Assembly: GCA_002633025.1 (NCBI GenBank)
Contig: NMRB01001724.1
Span: 9,895-73,894 of the forward strand
DNA: 64,000 bases
DNA from: Notospermus geniculatus
Lineage: Eukaryota > Nemertea > Pilidiophora > Heteronemertea > Lineidae
Direction: 5' to 3'
Part shown: one piece after another, positions 10,640 through 24,000 of the stretch
How the letters are laid out: each line of letters begins with the position of its first letter
Numbering within the stretch: the stretch's first letter is position 1
The notes under the pieces: model-generated
The model's database searches: none
Told to the model about the DNA's origin: nothing
Seen by the model: the letters and a program-made list of their open reading frames with translations, nothing else
Translations under genes and position numbers: made by a program

Positions 10640-13600
10640 CACCGGTATTCTGTGTGCTGTAGGCACAGCCAACATTCTGCAAACAAACCAAAGTTTCAGA
10701 CCTGAAGCTCTTGGGCTTATCTGGAATAAACATAATTCCCAATGTAAATGTTGATTTGAATAGGTGTCTGCTCTGTGTATGTGCACACCTAACATTCTGT
10801 CAACAAAACAAAATTTCCAGGTTCGTGAACCTACTCAGGCATTTTCAGGAATAAAACGAGTTCTTTGTTCATATGGTGTGGATGAAGATACTGTCTGCTC
10901 ACACCACGGGCCAATTAGTTAAAGACTGGTCTACTATTTCGTAATCTACTCAACACCTTTGTTGCATATTGGGCACTTTTTACTCCAGCTTATATCATGT
11001 GGTCTGAGGAAATATGCACTTTGTACTGTTCATGATGTTGGCGTGTGTAAATAATTCTGGAATGCCAAGACACTGTGCACATATACACTACAGCGAAATG
11101 GGTTGGCTAATTCAATGTCATCCACAAAAGTATAGCCGGCTTTTCATTTGAACTACACACTACAGTATAAATCCTAGTGTGGCTCTTCATTTCTTGAACT
11201 ACACACTACAGTATAAAATATTGCACCGAGCATGTACCCTATCTGGAGATGTGCAAGAATTTTTAGCTTACTGGGTATTTCCTCTCGGAAACTGGGTACA
11301 GGTTTGTTTGCGTAACCTGATATTGTTCAGTACATGTCTGCTTTGTGTCAAATCATATTTACTCATTCATTGACATTTAACTTGTTTATTTTTCTAAAAT
11401 ATGATAACATCCCGATTATCCTTGCATGTTTTTATCTGTTAGGAATTCTAGAAAATGTCAAAATTTGTTTCAAATTTGACTTTTCAGGGAAAATCATTGA
11501 GCATTTGGCTAATTTCATGTTGCCTGTACCCTGAAGCAATTTACAGGAATTTCATGTATGTGTCAGAAATATGTTACCTTGTGAAGTTAATGTATTACTG
11601 GTAATGATAGCGCTGATGGTTTGATTCTAGTCAAATGGAAAAATTAACCGGTGGGAGGTTTCATCTCATATATACTTTACCTTTCCACTTGGCACCGGTT
11701 CAAGGCAGTACATGGTGGCCAGGTAGTTTAATGTACACCACATGATATTAGAATTGTTGACTTTGAAGTCATTAGTTGTGAATCACACTGACTGCTCGTG
11801 CAGGCATTTTGCCACTACCAGGTTTAGGCGTGGATCAGGGGGCACCTCCTGTGGCTTTGCGCCTTTGCCCCCNGAGCAACAAAAGTGGTGACGTGTGCTG
11901 CTAGCTTTAGGCCCCAGCATATCTCTGAATGAAAGCATGTGTTTCCCCTTCTTCTCTCATATGTATGATATTTTCTTTTTGTTGAAATGCCCCCCCCCCC
12001 TCTTTGTGTGGGTAGTCATCGAATATTAAATTGCCCACCTACCTGTAAATAATTCCCCTGATGAGAGTTCTGGAATCAATTCAAGCTTGATTTTGGAGCG
12101 GAACATGAAATAGAATTTTGGAGCGGAATGCTGATGAGGAAGGTTAGTCTGGGTAGCTACTAAAATCACTTCTCCAAGTGAAAGTGTTCTCCAATCCAGA
12201 GGTACGGTGTTCTGTATGCTGGGTTTGCTCCATGGTGAAACCGTCTGACCTCTGCATTGGAGATTGAGTGTTCTCATGCGAGTTGGCTCTCTATGGGCAA
12301 CTCAACCATAGAAAACTATGGGCAAGATGGCTTCTAAATGTTTTGCCTTTTCTTTCATTCATAAAAATAAAAGTAACTTGCATTTAATAATTGGTACATT
12401 GGTGTGTTGTAAATTTTTAAAGCAGCAATAAATTAATCCGGCACTGTATTTAAAGCTGTAAATAACGCTTCAATTAAATACGAGTATACTGTGCGTCATT
12501 TTGATGTTTTTAGTCTTGTGGTCAAGCAAGTCCATTTCACTTAGAAAGGATGTTTTTGCTCTTGTTAACCTCCTCGTTTGTGGTGAGCAGAAAATTGCAT
12601 AATTCCCCGTTTCTCCTGAGTCGTTGATGCTGTACAACAGCTGCAGTCAGTGGTCAGTCAGGAGTAATGAATGATGTAATTTAGACTGGTCCCCTGTCCT
12701 TGACAAGCCGCTCCGCTAATACAAGTTAGCGGAGCAGCGGCTGGAGGACAGGGGACTAGTCTAGATATAATTGTGGGTTATGATATTTTCTTGTCACTGC
12801 AAATGGCAAAGTCAAACAAGTGAAAAATGTCTAATCAAAGTGTAACGAATTTTGCGATTTTGCGGGGCTATCTCAAATACATGTTGTGCCAGAAATAATG
12901 TCCAAAAAGCATCCCTCCCCTTAAAAAGGCTGGTAAGTGTTGGCATAACTTTGACTCTTTCTATTGCGTGAAAGAGTATGTTTGTCAGATCAAGGCCTTG
13001 ATGCCAGTTTTCTAGACATCGCAAGGCATCAAAGTCACATTTTCCAAAACTGGTTTTGCATAAAAGAATTAAAGAGAAAAATTCAGAGGCTTCAGCCAGT
13101 AAACAGTTTATATTGGTCCTGGTAGTCACTTCGTCTGTCTGGGCTGGCGTCCTAAACGGAACTTCTTTTTTGGCGTCACATCAATTTTGAGATGGTCCCA
13201 TTTCTACCGCAGCTGTACATAAGAGGGCGTGGTCCCAGACGAGATCTGTTGAATCCTTGTTTGTCAACCATTAAGTGTACCAACCCTGGTATTTGTCAGT
13301 TTTTGGAATGAATATTAAAGAAACCATTTCTAAGTATGTAAAACAGNNNNNNNNNNNNNNNNNNNNNNNNNNNNNNGTGGATGCCCCCCCCCCCCCGCCC
13401 CGCCCCGAGATGTCAGTAAAAAAATGCGACCCATCGCCACAAAACCAGTGCTGAGTCACTCTGAAGTTGGCAGGTTCAGACCAACATTTTGTCAATTTCA
13501 GTAGGCTTAGGCCTAGGCTTATTGTCTGTCTTTTGTAAAATCGGAGTGATTACATTTCTTCCTTTATCTCCTGGAGTTAATTTGGTTCATCCTGGTTCAA

Positions 13601-14387
13601 ATGATGGATTTTGCTGTGATGGGTCACAAATGTGTTTCATGCAGAGGCCAACTTTAAACTCCTGTTCAGATTTCATTTGGCAAAGCCTTATCAATGGATA
13701 GCTGTACCTGTGTCCAGAAACCTAAATGGCTGAAAGTCCAAGGTCTTGAGATATCAGGCAGTCTACATGAGTAGTGCCTGTACACAAACTTCACCACTAC
13801 AACTTTTAAATAATGCACATCTTTATTTCAAGAATATGAAATAGAAGTCGGGTTTCTAATTCCATAGGAATAAAAGAAACTATGCAAGTACCGTATCGTT
13901 TTCTGACAACACATGTCTGAGCAGCACAGAAATTCATATCTACATGTAGTGCAAGATTGGAAACCCTGTCTTTGAACCATGTCGTGGACAAAACTTCCAG
14001 AAATAAGGTAGCACCATGCACACAGATTCAGCTGCCAACTTTAGCTTTTTCAGTAATGACACTAGCACATTATGGGTGGATTCAAATGCACATGTATATT
14101 GTATTACATTCCCTGCCTGTCGTACTATGCATGTTGTCCACAACTTGAGTCCACAGCTTTGCTCATTCTGAGTTGCCTGACATCAGAACTCAACCACAAT
14201 TGAGAGAGTGTAGTCCAGGATAGCTCCGAAGGTTCCCCACGGAACCAGGAAGTCAGACTCCCCAAGACAGAACTTTGATAACCGATCTCTCAGATTAGAG
14301 TCCACTTGTACAGATGCCTGTGTGGCAGAGGTCTTTCCCGACCTGTCGTACCTGCTGTAGGCAAAAGTCTTTTGAATCATCTGTCCA
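10640..14387. other. Intergenic stretch with assembly gap, no gene seen
   Basis: No frame resembles a known protein. It contains a hairpin at 12683-12761 (arms CAGGGGAC and GCGGAGC pairing across a short loop), a C-run near 11990, a 30-N gap at 13347-13376 and a single N at 11873. A 105-codon minus-strand frame at 12812-13129 has no recognisable motif and is not called. Confidence 0.4.
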
Positions 14388-17300
14388 TCATGCAAATGCT
14401 TTTGTCAGTGCAAACATGTGATCCACTCCACAAGAGTACTTCTCAACTTCTGCTGGAACCGACACCTGAAACGTACAAAATAATTTGATAGGTAGGCTAC
14501 TAAATTGACATTCGCGTAAGAAAATCTTGATAAAATTCCTCTTTCTTGATTACATGTACATAAAGATCGTGCCAAGTATGAAATACAACTACCCACCTTG
14601 AAGGGGAAGTATTGAGCATTGCTGTGTCCTAGTCCAAGATGGCCGTGTTGGTTGTGGCCCCAAGAAAACAAATCTTTCGTGTCTGGAATCGATTGGATAA
14701 AACATAGAGAATACATAGTGACAATGTGACCGGGAATCGAACCCGTGTTCTCTCAGTCTTGAACCTGATATTCAATCACTGCACCACAACGTTCCCCATA
14801 CAAAAAAGGCCTACAAAATATAATGTCACGAACTGGAGGTCTGATACGAAAATTTTACGAATGTTCATGTTGAGAGATACTGGTACTTACTTGTTTTTGC
14901 CATGAAATAATGCATTCCTGCTTTTAGATCCACCACCATATTATCTGGTGCAAATTCATTCTGTCCGAAAAGGGTCTCAGGGATTTGACTAGGTAAGGTG
15001 CTCTGTTCTAACTTTGGTCCCTTGCCTAAGATGCCGTATCCCCAGACATAGACATGGCCTTGTTCTGAAATGAAGAGGAAGAAAATCGAATGCCAAAAAC
15101 ATTTTGGCTCTATGGACAATTTCTGGTGAAATACTCTAGATTCGTACTTCTAAGGTTACTTTACTGAATACCCATATGACCGCCTACCCTATTAAATATG
15201 CATGGCAAAATAAAGAGCTGTAACGCAAGACTCACTCATTGGTCAGTATGTGGAATAGTATTAATAAATTCTTTGTATGGACTATACTGTGGGCTAGGCA
15301 AGCTACAGCCTGAATATCTGAAGTGACCTTAGAAGAACGAATCTAGAGTATATGACAGGAAGTCACCGGACTGCCCAGAGAAACCCTTGCAGTCAAAGAG
15401 TGTCACATGAAGATGAATTAAACTGGGGATCGAACCCAGAACTTCAGCGGTGCAGGCATCAATGTTTGCACTGCACCACTCTGACTGTCTATCACATTCA
15501 TACACAAATCTCCACTTCTTAACTCACCATTTAGAACACCACATATCGTCCCACCAGCTGCCACCCTGGTAGCTTTGCCTGTATTCTTGAATGGAAGATG
15601 TCTCGGTACGTTCACTTGCATTTCGTCAGTTATCACAGAGAGTTGGTCATATTCATTGTTTCCCCAGCCAAAAATATCACCTTTGTCTGCAACGGAACAG
15701 TTATACAGGTCAAAATCTTTATAACCGGGTAACCACCCACGCCACAGCCATACCCCTACCCACCATATTTGACCATATTTTTTAAACTCAAAACTTTGTT
15801 CTTACACTTAAATGCAGAAAAATACACTGATGTTACGTTTCATTATTTTACACTGGAAAGTGTCATTTTATGGTCATTCCTCAAAAACAGTACAGCCAGC
15901 TCAAAGTTAGGGTAGGCCGTTCTGCACAGCATACATAAATTATTGCCAAACTGTTTCAAAGGGACATGGACAGCCTGACTCACCTGAAATTGCCAAGACT
16001 GTCTCCGCCTTGCTCGCAATGTGAACAATCTTCTCCTTCTCTATGTCTCCCTTCACTAATGAGGGTTTACTTTCAGAGTTATAGTGTCCAAGGCCTGAAA
16101 GATAATACACAAGCTTGTTATACTGTGAGGAAATACCTCTGCCAGAGAGCGAGAGACACCTTTCCAATAAGGCCACCAACATTCAGTCCTAAATACCTCT
16201 GCCAGAGAGCAAGAGACACCTTTCCAATAAGGCCACCAACATTCAGTCCTAAATACCTCTGCCAGAGAGCGAGAGACACCTTTCCAATAAGGCCACCAAC
16301 ATTCAGTCCTAAATACCTCTGCCAGAGAGCAAGAGACACCTTTCCAATAAGGCCACCAACATTCAGCCCTAAATGGGTCATTTCTGTTCTTTTTTTATGT
16401 CCTCTAACCCTCATTGACACCATCTGTCGCCCCCAATAGTGGCTTCGATTGTTAGGTCCCACAGTACAAAATGGACTCGAAAATGAGACTGGAACCTCAT
16501 CTTACCTGTCTGTCCATCAGCCCCTAAACCACAGCTGTAAACTTCTCCATTTTCTGTTAGGAACAACGTGTGTTCATTACCACAAACAACCTGAAAGTTC
16601 CGGTAACAAATATTAACTACGGTAGACTTTTGTGGAAAGTAACTATCGAGTCAGAAATTATCATTCCTATGTTCGTCAACTGTACATGTAATTTGACAGT
16701 AGAATTGGAATTGGTCTTGGCTGGCCTTAATTTGGAGGTGTCCTGATTACAAAGTTTATTTTGATTGGACATGATCGATTTGGGACTAAGGTTTGATGTC
16801 CTTCCTACAGAGTGCCCTCAACAGGAAGATACTACTATAACGTACCTGTTTGATATTATCAGGAGCTGGAACTTTATTGATTACTTGACTACGCTGGAAC
16901 CTTTCCCCTTCAACTATAGTCCTCCCACACTGGCCACAACTGTTGTTACCAAGACTAAACACCCCTTCCTTATTGGTGACCAGAACGCTATGTGCACGGC
17001 CTCCCGATGCGAGGATCACCTCCGTTGTGGTTGGGTCATCAAATGGTAGTTTTATCTCCGCTGGTGAGATGACATAATCTAGACGACCTGAAGAAGAGTA
17101 TTAAGTATGATCCACCCTAACTTCAACATGGGCAAAGTGCCAAGCTTGGAAATGTGCACAGGTCAGTGGTAAATAATCCATGTCGCAGTTACCTCATGAT
17201 GTTAGGGTAACTTGGTTTACTTTCCATGAGCCTGTACAAATCCAAGGATGTGCTCAGTAAACTGGTTAATACTGTGGTTTGTGGTTTAATCATTGTGTTC

Positions 17301-19138
17301 ACTTTATGGTGTCTGTTGCACAGGCCTGGCACTTTGCCCATGTTGAAGTTAGGGTGAATCATACTATACACTGTGTGATGTCAAAGTCCAGAACTGACAC
17401 TTCACCTCCCTATATCCTATCAGACCAAACCGTCTTCACTTACTTTTTCTTTCCATATATCCTAACTGTGAGTCTGTGTTGATACCACATCCAAGGAGTA
17501 GTGGTCCCTTTGGAGATTTACATATAAAAAATGTAAATCCGAAACCACAAGCAACTTCTTTTACCTGCAATTCATTATAAGACGCAATTTAACAGGAATC
17601 TATGGAGCCGTTCAACAGCCAAATACTGAGGGGTGAATATGAATAACTCATTTATTTATTAATTGAGAAATTTCCCACACAAATGTTAAAATTCGCAGCA
17701 CCTTGATATCATAGTCATCTAATATCCGGAAGCGATATGGTCTGTCCCTCGTGATGACTGGGTTCAGGTTTCTCTCTGGTTCCATAAAAGTTGGAACACC
17801 TGCAGGAAGATGAAGGGGAATAATGGGTCATGACATGTCTATAAACATTGTCACATCTGTAAAAAAAAATTATTTTCAAAAACCGTTCCAAAAAAACACC
17901 GAAAGTGATAAAATTGTAGGCTGGGATGCTTGAATAAAACAAGGATGCCAACCAACTATTTTTTTACAATGCCTAATGCAACAGCTTTGAATATGACACA
18001 ATATTAAGCTTTCATATGGGGTGGACTTCAAAATTGCATTGAATGCACAATGTATGACTTTAATGAGGTACCCGCGGAACTAACGTCACGACGCGGCGCT
18101 GCGATCGATACGCCCGAAGTTTCTTTTTTCTAACGTTATTTCCATTTATTTCTAGAGTAAAAATAACCTGTTTCTGTTGGTCGCCTGACAATAAACTTAC
18201 ATCATCCTGTAGCAGATGAAAATTTCTTAAATCTCCTTGCTTTTTTCCTTAAAATGAGGAGATAGGTTGGCGATAAAAGCAACGTTTTTGTCTCCTTATT
18301 CCTGTAGAAAAATGTACAGGACACTTTTTCATGAGGCAACGTCAACACCTAAAATGACGTCAATGACGTCGCGACGGGTCAGTCGATCACATCACCACCG
18401 CATAGCAAAGTTTGTCACGCGGGTATCCCATTCTATGAGGAAACAAGGGCCACCACCAGAGCAGGTATGAGATGATAAAAGAACACCCCTCTCTGATACA
18501 AGGAGGGCCATGGGGTTGAGGTCTAAGGGGCCGTCTCAAAATTGTTTTGATGCCTAAAAAGACAACAAACATACAAAGTGACTTCATCTGGGGAGAAGGG
18601 GTTCTCGATTTGGGGAAGCCCACTTCATCTTTTTTGAAAAAATTGGCATCGCTCTTTTTTACAGAATGACTTCTTTATATGCTTTCTTGGTTTACTAGTG
18701 TCTTCACATGTTTTTCTTTCCATGCCTGCCATCCCTACATGGATGAAGCCAATCTCAAGTGCCCACTTCATCTTTGTCAGGGAAAAGATGAAGTCACTTC
18801 GTCTTTTTTGGCATCAATGTAATTTTGAGACAGCATTGGTACCAATGTAACATGAGAAAGGCAGCCTAACTGTTCTCACCTAGGGCCCCAGTCCCAGCAT
18901 ACCCCCAGACATAGACCCTGTCAGCTCTCTTAGTATTTTCACCAGCATACTGGAACACCAGGTCCTTCCTTTCTTCTCGCTTCAGCAGTTTTTTCTTCCA
19001 TTGTTGTGCATGTCTTTTGAAGGTTGTCAGAACAGGAAGACAGGGTTTCAACAAAGTTTCTTGGTTCAACTGAACATATATGTTCTGTAACAGTTTTCTA
19101 CTTATTCGAGATGACAACTTAAAGCTTTGGTTCATCAT
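14388..19138 (-). CDS. RCC1L: RCC1L (WBSCR16), RCC1-repeat mitochondrial protein
   Basis: Ten coding exons in transcription order: 18880-19138, 17702-17799, 17444-17564, 16846-17087, 16506-16590, 15984-16094, 15528-15686, 14891-15064, 14597-14682, 14388-14465. All junctions are GT-AG and the frame stays open, giving 470 aa (human 464). RCC1L is a seven-bladed RCC1-like propeller that acts in mitochondria, in GTPase and mitoribosome biology. Diagnostic stretches are RADRVYVWGYAGTGALG in exon 1, GINTDSQLG in exon 3, GGRAHSVLVTNKEGVFSLGN in exon 4, GHVYVWGYGILGKGP in exon 8 and the terminal CGVDHMFALTKAF. The basic N terminus (MMNQSFKLSSRISRKLL) fits a mitochondrial presequence. An acceptor-like TTTCAG just before the ATG suggests a spliced 5' UTR. 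The gene is divergent from TAF5L, about 1.5 kb between start codons. The intron between exons 5 and 6 holds a 60-bp tandem repeat. Confidence 0.95.
14722..14797 (-). repeat. tRNA-like SINE relic in RCC1L intron
   Basis: The minus strand shows a B-box-like GGGTTCGATTCCCGG and, at the start, an A-box-like GTTGTGGTGCAGTGATTGAATA. It sits in the intron between RCC1L exons 8 and 9. I treat it as a SINE head rather than a tRNA gene. Confidence 0.5.
15418..15495 (-). repeat. tRNA-like SINE relic in RCC1L intron
   Basis: Minus strand: GAGTGGTGCAGTGCAAACAT (A box) and GGGTTCGATCCCCAG (B box) in tRNA spacing. It resembles the relic at 14722-14797 and lies in the next intron. Confidence 0.5.
16130..16372. 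repeat. 60-bp minisatellite x 4 in RCC1L intron
   Basis: Four almost perfect 60-bp units (AAATACCTCTGCCAGAGAGC start, ACATTCAGTCCT end). Copies 1 and 3 read GCGAGAG, copies 2 and 4 read GCAAGAG, so the array grew by doubling a 120-bp dimer. Because 60 is divisible by three, frames stay open on both strands. It lies in the RCC1L intron, 36 bp from the exon ending at 16094. Confidence 0.95.
18063..18410 (+). mobile_element. Dispersed repeat, partner of 27170-27537 in opposite orientation
   Basis: Contains GAGGTACCCGCGGAACTAACGT, ATTCCTGTAGAAAAATGTACAGG and AACGTCAACACCTAAAATGACG. The reverse complement of all three, in reverse order, appears at 27170-27537. About 350 bp, with no coding frame and probably a non-autonomous transposon. 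It lies in the first RCC1L intron. Confidence 0.65.
18520..18835. mobile_element. Foldback MITE (AAGTGACTTCATCT arms)
   Basis: The left arm (GCCGTCTCAAAATTGTTTTGATGCC with AAAGTGACTTCATC) is mirrored at the right by GATGAAGTCACTT and TTTTGGCATCAATGTAATTTTGAGACAGC. It lies in the first RCC1L intron and has no coding capacity. Confidence 0.6.
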
Positions 19139-19269
19139 TTTTACTTTTAACTGAAAGATGGAAAAACATTTAATCAGTAAAATAATATGATCAGAAGGCC
19201 ACAGATTTAACCTTATTATTGAATTCAACTCACTTTGAACAGGATTTTAAAACAGATCATGCATAGGCC

Positions 19270-19995
19270 TACCGTCATATTTCTGCATCAAAATTTTGGA
19301 TATTTGGAAATATCATAATTATGTACATGTAATACGTCACCAGGAAAAAAACACCAAAAATCACATTTTTAATTATGTAATTTGTTTGTTACCTTTGTTA
19401 CAGTTTTGATAGAGTGGAACATTTCTAAGGATTTGGGGCTTTGTTTCATCAAAATATGTTGAGTGGTTGCTGAGATGTTTGAGATTATCAAAATTTTGAT
19501 AATTTGAGGTTTTCCTGGTTTTCAGGAAATTTTTATGCCATTAGATAAAGCTAACCTCAGAATATGGGTTTACAAAATTTTTGTTATTTGGGCAGAAATA
19601 CTGCATGTTTTTCATGATGTCAACATTTTGATATTTTGAAAAACATGCTTAACTTCTAACCAGTTTATGCTAAAAGTCCCAAAACTTCATACTTTTACAT
19701 TTTTAGGTGAACTCTGCCTACTGATATCAAAATTTTGTGAAAAAGTGAAAAATTTCAAATTATCGAAATTTTGATAATCTCAAATATCTCAGCAACCACT
19801 CAACAGATTTTGATGAAACAAATCGCAAAGTCTTGAGAAGGTTCCACTCTATCAAAGCTGCCAAAAAGTCACAAACAACTACATAATAAAAATTGATTTT
19901 TAGGTCTTTTCTGATATGAGCTATTACATAATTACGATATTTCCAAATAGGCCTAGGCCTAGGCCCTATCCAATATTTTGATGCAGAAATATGCC
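19270..19995. mobile_element. Large imperfect inverted repeat element
   Basis: Outer ends CATATTTCTGCATCAAAATTTTGG (19275) and its mirror near 19970-19992, then inner arms with GAGTGGTTGCTGAGATGTTTGAG (19461) mirrored by CTCAAATATCTCAGCAACCACTC (19779). About 0.7 kb and AT-rich. It lies upstream of the RCC1L start codon, between the divergent RCC1L and TAF5L genes. Confidence 0.65.
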
Positions 19996-20632
19996 CAACA
20001 AGATATACCGGTACTTTCATGTGGAATAAACTGTGTTATAATTGGCCCAGTGAGTAGTATTTGAAATATTCAAGGTATCATAGGTGGAGATAAACTTCTG
20101 TCAAAGACTGTACATGTATGTGCATTACACTACAGTAGTTACACAGGAGGAGTACGCAGGCAAAGTTCAACAGGCAATTTTACATAGTTGGAGTGGCAAA
20201 ATAAAGTGTCAGTTCGTAACACTCGAGGGCTAAATATATGTTTAAACATCACGTACTCGAAAGTGTCGATCAATGAGACGAATGCCCGAAAATAATGGAT
20301 TTAATCAAATTATTTTCCACCCGCATGAAAGCTAATGGGCGCAGACATCTTGAATCGAGAAAATCTAAAGAAGAATCAACAATGTTGTAGCAAATCGATT
20401 TAACTGTGTGGCAAAAATAACGCAATCAGTATATTTTCCATACAGTACAATTGATTTAAATAAATATTATATGAATATATGTGTGGTATTGATAAGTTCT
20501 CAACGCGGGATATTATGATATATCATTTTCGAAGGAACATAGTCGAATAATTTTCTTCCTGTGTTTTCAATTCAAAATGGTTGACAAAGATCGGTGATTT
20601 GAGAATTTTTCGAGATTTTATCGATTTTCACC

Positions 20633-21051
20633 ATGAAACGCGTGAGAGGGGATCACGTACAGAGCACCATCGGACAGTATCTCAAACGTAGACATTACAG
20701 TGTAATGATTTTTTTGTCTCTTTTGCTGTCATTTGTGAGAAATGAGTGTTAAATGCTGATCCGAGTCGGTCAGAACCGCGCCGATAGTAGTATAGTAGCG
20801 AAGTAGGCTGGCACACTGCGCATGCGCTGATTACCATAGCTGGTTTCTGCCTCCAAGACCAAGCTCATGAGCTGTCATTTATTTGTCGATGTTTGTTTAT
20901 TCAATGTTCTTGACTCTTTCTGTTAAAAAATAGTGGGCAGGCTTCGAATTCAGTGAGTGGGCATCGTTTGCAAAACATTCAGCTGAAGCCTGGGCTGGCT
21001 GGCTCAGTACACATGGTAGACCTACAGTAGTCTCGTGTAGGCTACGCTATC

Positions 21052-21093
<42 letters not shown>

Positions 21094-24000
21094 GCTATCA
21101 CTTACTTACTTACTAGGCCTAGGCCTAGACACGAACTGACGATCATGATGAAATTGTATTCTGCCCATTCATGCAGGCTAATCACTTTTCAGGATCAAGA
21201 TTCCACAATTACAAAGCGGGGAGAGATCAAATTGAAGCAAGGGGTAAAAGAAATGGCACTCCATGGGACATTGCATGGGGAAGGAAGTGTCGGTAACTTC
21301 ATCTCATTCAGCAACATCTCAGGGGATGTGACTGCTTGTGATCAGCAGTTTGTTCGGTAAGCATGATCAGATGGGCCAGAATACACTGAGTATGGGCGGT
21401 TATTACCGCAAATAATAAGACAAGAGAAAGACATCTGTAACTGAGCAGAAAAGATAGTTACTTCAAGCAATTAAATTTTAAGTGCATGAAAAGGACACTC
21501 AGTGACAACAACTAAGTTTAAGTCTGATAAACTATTTTTGTATGCTCGAAAAGGACACCAGATGGCGACAACTAAGTTTAACTCGTGAAATATTTTTGTA
21601 TACTTGAAAAGGACACCAGATGGCGACAACTAAGTTTAACTCGTGAAATATTTTTGTGTACTTGAAAAGGACACCAGGTGGCGACAACTAAGTTTATGTT
21701 GTGAAATGTTTTTGTATGCTTGAAAAGGACACCAGGTGGCGACAACTAAGTGTGTTCATGAAAAAGACACTAGGGGGCGCTGAGGTATGAGGAATTGTTT
21801 TTGATATAAGCGACGTTTACAATGTGTTTCTATGGCACGCCAAAGTGGAATTTATTCAACCCTGTGAAATACAACATTTCTTTCAAAATCTTGAAAAAAA
21901 ATCAACATTCACGTGACTATTTGAAAAAATTATTTCATCATTTCTTTCAGCAGGTGATCAAGGGTGACTAGAAAGCAAAGACCTAACACCTCTGAAAACA
22001 CAAACACTCCAGATGCTAGAAATAAAAGACCAAACGAGAAGCTGTTTGTTTTTTAGCGCCTTTGTCTTCTCAGACTGGCAGTTAAAGGTTATTTTAATAA
22101 CCTTTAAATAACCTACCCTTTAAAAAGGCCTTATATCCCCGTCTAGACAAATTGTAACGAGGTCGAATTTGATTGGTTGTTGGTGCATGGAGAAATCCCA
22201 TCATGCCTCAGCACGAATTAGGATAACAGGGGGCGCTGTGGGGTGTCTATAAACCAACGACCGAAGACTGAAGACAAAAGATGGAAGACCCTGAACTATA
22301 AAACGAAGATTCCCACAACTATAAAATGGAAGGCCCAACTATAAAACGAAGATCCCCACAACTATAAAACGAAGAGGGGGCAAGACCCAGCTATAAAATG
22401 ATGGGCTGTGTCAGTAACCAGTGAATAACCACAATGAAGGGTCCAAAATGGAAGAGTTACCCTCAGAGAAAAGGGTCCAAACGGTTATTTTTGGTCGGAT
22501 TTAAACGGGGTTGCTTTTAATCAACAGATCTCAGAAAATGTTAATACGAATCTGCTGTCAGATCTGGGCCATCTGTTACCCTTTTCATACGGAAAGGGTC
22601 TGAACTTGAGGAAATTGGCCTCTTTGGCGTGCCATAGAAACGCACTGTAAACGTCGCTTATATCAATAACAATTGCTCATACCTCAGCGCCACCTAGTGT
22701 CTTTTTCATGAACACACTTAGTTGTCGCCACCTGGTGTCCTTTTCAAGCGTACAAAAACATTTCACAACATAAACTTAGTTGTCGCCACCTGGTGTCCTT
22801 TTCAACTACACAAAAATATTTCAGGAGTTAAACTTATTTGTGGCCATCTGGTGTCCTTTTCAAGCATACAAAAATACTTCATCAGACTTAAACTTAGTTG
22901 TTGTAACTTAGTGTCTTTTTCATGCACTTACAATTTAATTGCTTGAAATAAACTTAGTTGTCGCCATCTGGTGTCTTTTTCAAGCATACAAAAATACTTC
23001 ATCAGACATAAACTTAGTTGTTGTCACTTAGTGTCTTTTTCATGCACTTACAATTTAATTGCTTGAAGTAACTAATCTTTTCTGCTCAGTTACAGATGTG
23101 TTTCTCTTGTCTTATTATTTGCGGTAATAACCGCCCATACAGAGCCACATATGATTAGATCCACGTGGTTATTTTGGCGGGAAAATGGCTGATTTGGGAG
23201 ATGTGAGATTTGACTGACTGCCATCGCGCCACATACAATTTAATTGCTTGAAGTAACTAATCTTTTCTGCTCAGTTACAGAATGTGTTTCTCTTGTCTTA
23301 TTATTTGCGGTAATAACCGCCCATAACTGAGTGTTACAAAAGGCGAGCTTGCCTAGGCCGATGAGTTTTTGGTGTTGCCTCCGTGTGGTTATTGATACCA
23401 GAAATATCTGTGTTTATATATCTGTTAATACTGACAACCAGTCCAACAAAATTTTCTGTCCCCTTTCAGATTAAAGAACTTCGTGAATGAAGCAGTGGCC
23501 CCTATCAAAGGAGAACTTCAAGAAGTTCTGTATCCAGTGTTTGTCCATATCTTCCTTGAATTGATCTGTAATGGTCATAAAACTCCTGGTAAGTCCTGGT
23601 GTATGCACTTCAGTCTTCTACTGCGTATTCATTCACCTGATATTGTCTATAAAGCCACAAATACATGCAGGCCTACTTAAGGTGTTTGGCTCAATGTTTT
23701 ATTGCTGTCCCTCTTTTCTTCCAGCCCATCGTTTCTTCAGTCGCTACAGTGCCATGTTCTCAGATGCCAAGGAAAAGATGAGATTTCTCGAGGCTTTGAA
23801 GCAAGTCTACACCAAGGAGGATGTAATGAATAAGCAAATCATCGTCGCATTTCGGTATGCATATCAATGACATACACCAAAATCACAGTTACTTCTCCTG
23901 TTGGTGATGGTCGGCATTGCTGACGACACCACAGCAGGCTGTTGATTTCTTCAAATCAAAGTCCTGACACTGACGCTTTTGATATGATAACAGGTGTCCT

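Noticed and set aside
12812-13129. 105-codon minus-strand frame
   Set aside because: No motif, no splice pattern and no repeat support; length is within chance for AT-rich DNA.
15966-16439. 157-codon plus-strand and 114-codon minus-strand frames
   Set aside because: Both are open only because the 60-bp repeat is divisible by three; neither has flanking coding context beyond the RCC1L exon.
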